Of a stretch of 64,000 bases of DNA, positions 56,850-64,000 are shown piece after piece; the first letter of the stretch is position 1; every line of letters begins with the position of its first letter. Origin of the DNA: Sesamum alatum (taxonomy: Eukaryota > Streptophyta > Magnoliopsida > Lamiales > Pedaliaceae); assembly GCA_034509735.1 (NCBI GenBank), contig JACGWO010000002.1, positions 23,793,636 to 23,857,635 of the forward strand. Direction: 5' to 3'. Under the pieces are notes generated by a model, which saw only the letters and a list, made by a program, of their open reading frames with translations, did no database searches and had not been told where the DNA came from. The translations under genes and the position numbers were made by a program.

Positions 56850-59034
56850 TGTTAGAATAGGCGACCAGAAAGTCAATTGGATTGGTTGTTCTGGGAACTA
56901 TTCGTCGATCTTTATCAAAGAAATATTATACTGATGGATAAAGTAAGTATTCATCACTGGCAAAATGTGTTTGTTGTACTTACTACTTACATTGAATGCC
57001 GTTTCAATGTCACAACAAATGCCCACAGACTGGTTGGTTAAACCCATTGAGTTGAGCTGCGCATAGGTTGGCGGCTATGAAACCAACTCCTTGAGGATCG
57101 ATCTGAAATATTCCAAGTCGAGGGCCTCGGGACTGGGCCTCGAGTGCCCTATAGAGACTTTCACTAAGTATTGCATTCACTGGGTGAGTGCCGAGTTTCA
57201 TCGGTGCCAGACGTAGGTCGTTTATGCAATTTTAGTGGGTTAGTTGGCAAGGTAGTCGACTGACTGATCTGACTCCCGGGAATCGTCATATGGAAGTCTT
57301 GGAGGCTTGGTCGGTATGACTGGAATTTTCGGTTCCGATAGTACGGGATTAGTCCTCGGACTTGATGAATCATGGCAGTTGCATGCATATGAAGGTTGTA
57401 TCTTAGATCTGGCAAGAGGTGACCGTGTCTTTGATATGGTCATTATAAGGTTGTCCAGTGCAGTCGGAGTATGTAGTAAGGACGGTGGATTCCAAGAGAG
57501 AATATGTCCCCTGTCAGTATTTGAAAGCTATGTCTCCTATGCACTCTGAGATGGTTTCAACTCTTTAAGTCTACGGCCGTAGCGATTGGTCGACTAGGGA
57601 GTGGTTCCCTAGGTCAATCAATAGAGTAAACGCGTCTCAAGTTTGTAGCATAGTTGCCTAGTACAAGATGGGAACCGACACCCAATTCCATGCCCTAGAC
57701 TAAGGCCGGGAGATGATCGACGGAAGGATTGTACCTGTATGGAATTCGGAGCCTAAATGTTCACGCTAACACTAACCTAGTCTCTAGTGCCATGGACCGT
57801 TGCTAGACGGTCGCCCATGGTAACGGGCATTTCTGATTAATGGTTAATCAAAAATAATTAATTAAATTGGATTTAATTAATCAATTGTGCTGGACACAAG
57901 CCCAAGTCTAGCTGAGGGTGAACCTAAAGAGTCACACACAAATCACTATGGAAGTAGTGGAATTAATTTGGAATTAATTCTGGAAGAAGTGAATTAATTT
58001 AATTCAAGGAAAATATAAATGATTGGATCATTTATTGGGAAAATCCATTGGATGAATGACCCAAGAATATATTAATTGGATTAATTAATTTTGGGCTTAA
58101 TACCTTTAAATTAATTGGATTAATTAATTGGGTTTCGTTTAATTAATTGATTGGATCAATTAATTAGTGTTTGAGCTTATGCTTATTTAATTGGATTAAA
58201 TAAACTTTTAGATTTCAATAAGGTTTAAAATTAATTGGATTAATTTGAAACCCATGGATCACTTGATTTAATTTGATTAAATCAAGACCGGTCAAAACCG
58301 GTCCATGACTTGAAATCAAAGCTCAAAGGTTTGATGCAAGTTTAAGAGGAGTTGAAAGTCCTTCATGTAAGCAATGATGTGGCCCCATGTAAGAAATGAT
58401 GTGGCTTGCCATGATGGCTAGGTGGTCCACATATTGTGCTAACATGGTTGGAGGTTGAGCACAAGTTGTGCATTAGTGTGTAGGTGATTTTGGAAACTAC
58501 CTACAACTACACAACACATGTATACACTTTTCAACTCCCTAACTTGCACTCTCTTGCACACAAGCTATGAAATTTCCTGCATTTTTCTCCATTTTTGAGT
58601 TCTCTTTGAATTGGATTCAAGATAAGAATATGAGAAATACGTATACACTAATCAATAGTGTAATACGCTTTTCGTTTCTTCATTGATCTAGCTTCTACCT
58701 AGCAGTAGATCTAGATTTGCTTCCATAAGTGTGGTGTGGACAAATTAGAGGGGTTCTAACTGGAATCCTAAGGTGAACGGAAAAGGAACGAAAAGCAATT
58801 GAAAGCATGTTGCCGTTCTACATGTGAAACAAAAAGGTAATGTTACTATTCAAATTATTGTACCTTTTTGTTTCCTCCTCTAGCCACATGTTCAAGCATA
58901 TTTTTCTGTATATTATGATGCTTTTGAATACACTGAATGCCCGAGAATTCAAAGGGAACACCTCTTTGAAATCGTTTTAAATTTTTGTTTATTTTACGCT
59001 TCCGCCGCATTCCCGGGCCGCACCGATTATTTCA
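56850..59034 (+). repeat. 3' LTR of copia A (2,185 bp)
   Basis: Starts TGTTAGAATAGGCGACC, ends CGATTATTTCA, and is followed by gtatg. It retains the 1.4 kb lost from the 5' LTR, including an AT-rich stretch with repeated TTAATTGGATTAA (57,960-58,260). Confidence 0.9.
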
Positions 59035-59039
59035 GTATG

Positions 59040-60355
59040 GAATCGATACCTAAATTTTCATGCTAATATTCACCTAGTCTCTAGTGCCATGGACAGTTGC
59101 TAGACGGCCACCCATGGTGACGGGCTTCTGTTGGACAAGCCCAAGTCTAGCTGAGGGTGAACCTAAAAGGTCACACACAAATCAACGAGGAGGTGAAGGA
59201 ATTGACTTGGAGTCAATTTCAGAGGATGATAAGTAATTGGATTACTTATGGGATCGTCCATTGGATGGACGGGACGATATTGTATCGGGTCCTCGTTTTA
59301 TCAGTAAATAAGATTTATCGATTAAGTAGAGAATCGAAGCGTGAATCTTTTAGTTTGATTAAAAGATTAATGGGAATTATTTAAATGGACCATGAACTAA
59401 ATATAATTTAATTCTTGGGCTTAATGTAATTGGATTACAATAAAATCCGGTCCATTAAATCTTGGTCCAAGAGATGTGTTAATTCTACTTTTAGACTTAG
59501 AAGAAGTTGGACTTCTTCTAAACGGGGTTGGCCAAAAATTACTTCTTTGGGAAGCACTAAAATCGGCCATGAGGGCCTTTGATGACAAGTTGACTTGTCT
59601 CTTTCAGAAAGAGACAAAATCAATTCCAATCAAGCCTCTTTCACTTGGTATGATTAAACCATACCTTATGAAATGGTAGGCTTGATTGATGATTAATGGG
59701 GATTGATTGTAATGTATCTAGACATCCCTAGATGAACCTAGACACATTCCAATAATCACATTAATAAAGTATATATATGTGTATATACTATCATCAAAGA
59801 CAAGAGTTTTATTATTCATCTTTTTCTAGGAAAAAGATGAACACTCTCTACACATACTCTCAAGCCATTTTCGTCCCCCTCTCTCTACTCTCTAAATTCT
59901 TTTGTTGCTTCATTGATCTAGGGTCAATTGAAGAACAAAGTAGGATCAAGAAGGAACAATAATTTGATAGTGTAATCCCTTCTTCGATTTCATCCTCTAG
60001 ATCCATTTTTCTCTAGCAAGAAAAACAAGATCTCTCCCGGTGTGGTGTGGACTACGTTAGAGCGTCTCTATGTTGAGGCCTCGTGCGGATGAACGCTGGG
60101 AGGAGATCAACGCGTGTAGCCGATCGGAGTAGGAAATCGAGAAAGGTATTTTACATTTATGTTCTTGTTTTTCCTCTTTTATTCCATAGCCATGAACGCT
60201 TAATTGTTATTTACATGTTGTATTAAGCGTTTATACACCGATAGCCCGGGAACATTCAAGGGCACACCCCTTGAATGCGATTTAAATTCTTTTATTCTGC
60301 ATATTTTTTCTCCACCGCGCTCCGCCGCGTTCCGGGGCCAATCCGCTTTCCTTCA
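59040..60355 (+). repeat. 3' LTR of copia C, second piece
   Basis: Continues from 41,008 after removal of element A. It aligns closely with 38,030-39,362 of the 5' LTR and ends CTTTCCTTCA. Confidence 0.85.
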
Positions 60356-60397
60356 GCATTTTCTTTTATATTTCAATACACTATTTCATGTCAAACA

Positions 60398-60980
60398 GGT
60401 GAAGTCCTGTTGATTAAGTTCTTATCCTACACTAGATGATGCCGAAAGGTTAAGCCAATTAATTGAGCAACTCAAGATCAGATTAGATCATGTTTATGAC
60501 ATGTTCAATTCTCTTCGGACAAAAAATAGAGTCGAGCAAACTGCAGCGTCACATGAGAATGCCCAACCACGTCTCACATACAAAGGAGAATTCGTTGCAT
60601 ATGTCTACTAGTTCAGTTGAAGATGATGATACTGTTGGATTAGATATAGCTGGTCCATCTATAGTGCACACACCTAAAAATTTATATCAAGATTGCTACG
60701 TGCCTCAACCGCCACAACAAAGTGATTGATTTGAATCTACTCTGTATATGCCAAGCCAACCACAAGCTTATTATGGATAGATTGATCTTGACCTTGGCCT
60801 TGGCATAAGCCAAATATATGGACCAGAATATAACGTTTCACCAATTCCATCTCAGTCATTTAGTGGATATCGTGATTATGTGGAGTCAAGTTCTACAACA
60901 TCATCAAGTCGGTTGCATATTAATGGCGGTAATGATGATAATGAACAAAATGAGCAATACATAATGTGAATGAGGAAATA
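60398..60980 (+). pseudogene. PMD gene, 3' part, broken
   Basis: Right of copia C the MULE resumes with AT-rich intron sequence ending TCAAACAG at about 60,399. A ser/gln/tyr-rich low-complexity coding stretch with several stops follows (asp-asp-asp near 60,620; tyr-val-pro-gln-pro-pro; ser-ser-thr-thr-ser-ser-ser near 60,895). It ends in an arg-his-gln-trp-his-x-arg-thr-cys-gly segment near 60,995. Acidic, low-complexity C-terminal tails of this kind are usual in PMD proteins of MULEs. Joined to the part before 35,650 it restores one plus-strand gene with an intron of about 72 bp once copia C is taken out. Confidence 0.55.
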
Positions 60981-61149
60981 AGAAGACCTCGGCACCAATG
61001 GCACTGGCGCACTTGTGGGATGGATGGTGAATTTTAACAATTGTAATTATTGTATTTTTTGTGTGTAAATTTTACATTTATTAATGAATATAAATAACTA
61101 AATTTATAATTATAACTATTTAATTATTAACGATAAAATTTAAATTATT

Positions 61150-61288
61150 TAGATTTTAAAACAAGGAGTCGAACTTTGAGAGTGCGACTCCATAGGGTTC
61201 AACTCCATATTAAAGTTAAAAAATAAAATGTTATACTTTTAATTTAATGTTACTTTTGTTATTTTGCATTATTTTATTTTAGTAACCC
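61150..61288 (-). repeat. MULE right terminal inverted region
   Basis: Reverse complement of the left end in content and order (GAGTCGCACTC, TTTAATATGGAGT, ATTAAATTAAAAG). The element tip reads GGGTTACTAAAATAAAAT on the minus strand. Confidence 0.7.
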
Positions 61289-61297
61289 ATTGTTTGC

Positions 61298-61654
61298 ATC
61301 AAGGTTTGGCAGTGGTTGGGGTTTTTTTTGGGCCCAAACTTGATCCCGCCCCGAATGTTGGCGTTTAATAAAAAATAACGGCCCTAAAAATAGGAATTGT
61401 AAATAGCTTGGACGGGTCTCAGATTCATGTATACCCGCCCTGATACTTATTATTTTATATCTTTTTAATATTTTTTATAATACATTTATTAGTATAATTA
61501 GTGAATAGTGAAATTCAAGTTTTCCCCAAACCCCAGCAGCTTGGTTCTGTATCCCAACCCTTGTAACCCAGCAACCGGCTGCCCTCTTTTTCTCCCAGTC
61601 TCTTAGACCAATTCAAACTTCCAGCGGTTGTTCCAGCCTTCCCTATGGTCTTCG
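61298..61654. other. Gene-free spacer between MULE and copia D
   Basis: Contains GC-richer stretches with GGCCCAAACTTGATCCCGCC and ACCCGCCCTGA that may belong to a hAT-type MITE; not enough for a firm call. Confidence 0.35.
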
Positions 61655-62634
61655 TGTTAGAATAGGTGACCAGAAAGCCAATAGGTTTGACATTTTGTAA
61701 CCTATTTGAAACCTTGATGTAATATGTAATATTATGTAATGAATAAAATGAGTATTCATTACCATTGGTACCTTTTGTTGTGCTCATTTTTCATTTGTTA
61801 AAATGGCGTTTTACATATATCACAACAAAGCCCACAGACCACGGTTAACAAGTAATGCTGTTGGGCCACGAATTGGATAGTGGTCATGAAACCAACTTAT
61901 GAAGAGTTGATCTGAAATGTTCCAAGTCAAGGACCTCGAAACAGGGCATCGAGAGTCCTATAGAGACTTTCACCAAGAGTCATATTCATTGGACGAGTGC
62001 CGTGTTTCATCGGCGACAAGCGTGGGATGCCTATACGATCTTGATGGGTTGGTCAACTGGGGTCGAATCGACTGAACTGACTCGTAGGGATCATCATATG
62101 GAAGCCTTGGAGGCTTGGTCGGTATGATTGGATTTTTCCGGTTCTGATAGTACGAGAGTAGTCCTCAGACTTAAGGAACCATAGCAGTCACATACACAGA
62201 ATGGCTGTATCTTGGATCCGGTGAGAGGTGATCATTCTGTAAGATGATCATTATAAGCCTTGTCTAGTGTAGTCAGAATGTGTAGCGAGGACGTGGGTTC
62301 CAAGAAGAGGATCCGTCCCCTGTCAGTATGTGACAAAGGTATCTCCTATGCACTCGGAGACACGTTCATGCTGCTTAAACCAGTGGCCACAGTGATTGGT
62401 CGAACTAGAAATGATTTCCTGTGTCGATGCAATGAGGCATGCGTAGTCTCGAGTATTAAGCATAGATGCCTAGTCAAGGATGGGAACCGACACCCAATTT
62501 CATACCCTAAACTAAGGCCGGGAGACGATAGACGGAAGGACAGTACCCGTACGGGATTGACAATTAAATGTTCATACCAACATTCACCTAGTCTCTAGTG
62601 CCATGGACCGTTGCTAAACGCCCACCCTTGGTAA
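61655..62634 (+). mobile_element. Copia element D, LTR interrupted by element E
   Basis: TGTTAGAATAGGTGACC at 61655 and the following 980 bp align with the first half of the A and C LTRs. The sequence stops at CCACCCTTGGTAA, a point inside the LTR as judged from the other copies (CCACCCATGGTGACGGG). The rest of D should lie beyond the window. Confidence 0.8.
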
Positions 62635-64000
62635 TGAAGGACAAGCGGATCCGCCCAGGAGCGCGAGCGGAAGCGAGAAAGGGAGGAAAGTGCGTAAATT
62701 TAAATCAAATTCAAAAATACGCGAATCCCAAGGGGTGTACCCTTGGGTGCTCAACCGGGCGTTCGATGTAGGATGTGTAAATATTAAAACATACATTTAA
62801 GCACATAGGGCATAGATATATAAATGAAATCAATCAAAGCGTAATAAACCGTTACCTTTGATTGTTTAGCGTATGCTCCCGGCTACTTGCATTGTTCCTT
62901 CTCCGGAATGCTCACGAAATCCAAACGTATGGATTCTCCAAAGGTGATCCACACCACACCGGAAGAAACACACGTTCTTCTTGCTAGAAAAGAATGGGTT
63001 TAGAAGGAATCGGTTTAAGAGAAGAACACTATGAATTAGTGTTCTCTTAAACTTACTTTGTTCTTCTTCTTGATTCAAAATCAAGTGAAGAACACAAGTG
63101 TGAGAGAGGGAGGGAGCACGAAATTTTGAGAGAGAGGAGAGGATTTTTGTCTTCTCTTTTTCCTAGAAAAAGATGAATAATGAATCACTTATGCTAGGTG
63201 TTGTATATTCTAATATATATACATAATTAATGTGATTATTGGAATGTGTCTAGGTTCATCCAAGGATGTCTAGATTCATTCCAATCAATCACCATCAATT
63301 CTTCAATCAAGCCTACCAAAATTTATGGTATGATCAAATCATACCAAAAGGGAAGAGCTTGATTGGAGTTGATTTGTCTCTTTCCAAAAGAGACAAGTCA
63401 ACATACCACCTAGCATGAAACATAGCTGATTTTGCTTCCTCCAAGGGAGCATGTCGGCCATATTTAATTAAGGGAAGAAGTCCAACTTCTTCCTATTCCA
63501 AATTAGGAATTATTTCTCCTCTCGGGTATAATTTAACGGACCGGGTTTTATCGTAATCCAATTACGACGAACCCAATATTAAATCCAATTTAATGTCCAC
63601 TTAAATTATTCCCGTTGATCTTTTAATCCAATTAAAAGATCCAACATCTCAACGTCTCAACTTTCCATATTTAATCGAAAATCCAATTTACCGATTAAAT
63701 GAAAGCCCGATACAATATCGGCCCGTCCATCCAATGGACTTTCCCTTAAGTAATCCAATTACTTATTTTATCCTTCGAGATTGACTCCAAGTCGATCTCT
63801 CAACCTCCTCGATGATTTGTGTGTGACCCTTTAGGTTCACCCTCAGCTAGACTTGGGCCCGTGTCCCACAAGGGCCCGTTACCATGGGTGGCCGTCTAGC
63901 AACGGTCCATGGCACTAGAGACTAGGTGAATTGGCGTGAACGTTTAGGCGCTAATTCCGTACGGGTACGATCCTTCCGTCTACCGTCTCCCGGCCTTAGT
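62635..64000 (-). mobile_element. Copia element E, LTR in reverse orientation (partial)
   Basis: TGAAGG at 62635 is the reverse of the CCTTCA LTR end. The following 1.37 kb is the reverse complement of the C-type LTR (compare 37,980-39,362), including its TATATATA and CTAGTCTCTAGTGCC blocks. ggtaa (62630-62634) would be the target repeat, the other copy lying outside the window. Confidence 0.85.

Larger units (their letters stand above)
41014..59034 (+). mobile_element. Copia element A, decayed, inserted in the LTR of C
   Basis: Both ends carry TGTTAGAATAGG ... TTCA LTRs. The perfect 5-bp repeat gtatg flanks it (41009-41013, 59035-59039), and removing it rejoins the C LTR. Its leader is split by copia B (42,408-52,676). 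Gag and pol remain only as remnants (53,959-56,849). Confidence 0.88.
35683..60355 (+). mobile_element. Copia element C, internally deleted, inserted in the PMD gene intron
   Basis: The 5' LTR starts TATTAAAATAGG (a worn TGTTAGAATAGG) at 35683; the 3' LTR ends CTTCA at 60355. Flanks acatt (35678-35682) and gcatt (60356-60360) match at 4 of 5. The internal part is only a leader (39,363-40,632). It then jumps straight into the middle of the 3' LTR, so gag-pol and the start of the 3' LTR are deleted. Element A was later inserted in that LTR. Confidence 0.75.
32380..61288. mobile_element. MULE with transposase and PMD genes, split by nested copia elements
   Basis: The left end (from 32380) and the reversed right end (to 61288) align for over 100 bp: both contain ATTAAATTAAAAG, then ATTTTATTTT, TTTAATATG.AGT and GAGTCGCACTCT in the same order. 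Nine-base flanks ATAATTTGC (32371-32379) and ATTGTTTGC (61289-61297) match at 7 of 9, fitting a worn MULE duplication. Inside are a minus-strand MuDR-type transposase and a plus-strand PMD gene. Removing copia C (35,683-60,355) leaves about 4.2 kb, a normal MULE size. Confidence 0.75.

Noticed and set aside
32380..61288. A 29-kb biosynthetic or defence gene cluster
   Set aside because: All coding remnants belong to transposons (MULE, PMD, copia) and the interval is explained by nested insertions.

Overview
The window is nuclear DNA of a flowering plant, most likely a eudicot. It holds one ordinary plant gene, a putative glycerol-3-phosphate transporter of the major facilitator superfamily on the minus strand (26.0-31.85 kb). 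Almost everything else is decayed mobile DNA: an endogenous pararetrovirus, a LINE, a Ty3/gypsy element of the Tat type, a solo LTR, pogo, hAT and MULE DNA transposons, MITEs, chloroplast DNA moved to the nucleus, and at least five related Ty1/copia elements.

Layout. 1-2.48 kb: 3' end of an endogenous caulimovirid with its promoter. 3.07-5.07 kb: 5'-truncated LINE, minus strand. 5.32-13.31 kb: Tat-type gypsy element with both LTRs and a perfect 5-bp target duplication (ataat), split in gag by a 1,457-bp solo LTR that has its own perfect duplication (attct). 13.37-13.62 kb: MITE. 13.77-19.78 kb: pogo/Lemi1-like transposon remnant whose middle holds plastid DNA from two distant chloroplast loci (petL-psbE spacer; matK-trnK-rps16), joined at about 16,117. 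19.9-22.2 kb: broken hAT transposase. 22.2-26.0 kb: intergenic. 26.0-32.3 kb: transporter gene and promoter.

32.38-61.29 kb: one long nested block. The outermost element is a MULE with related inverted ends and imperfect 9-bp flanking repeats (7 of 9 match). It carries two divergent broken genes, a MuDR-type transposase (minus) and a plant mobile domain (PMD) protein (plus). Copia C (35,683-60,355) sits in an intron of the PMD gene. Copia A (41,014-59,034, perfect duplication gtatg) sits in C's 3' LTR. Copia B (42,408-52,676) sits in A's leader. Removing the layers rejoins a compact MULE of about 4.2 kb. 61.65-64.0 kb: LTR of a further copia (D), entered by an inverted copia LTR (E) that runs off the window.

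The genes do not form a pathway. I see no operon-like cluster, CRISPR array or defence system. The most interesting signals are the reconstructable nest, the divergent transposase/PMD pair, a paired palindrome with the same 80-bp spacing in the leaders of two copia copies, the matK::psbE plastid junction, a hairpin-forming tandem array in the gypsy 3' region, and a triplicated G-box just upstream of the pararetroviral TATA box. All calls come from reading the sequence and family knowledge; no database search was run.
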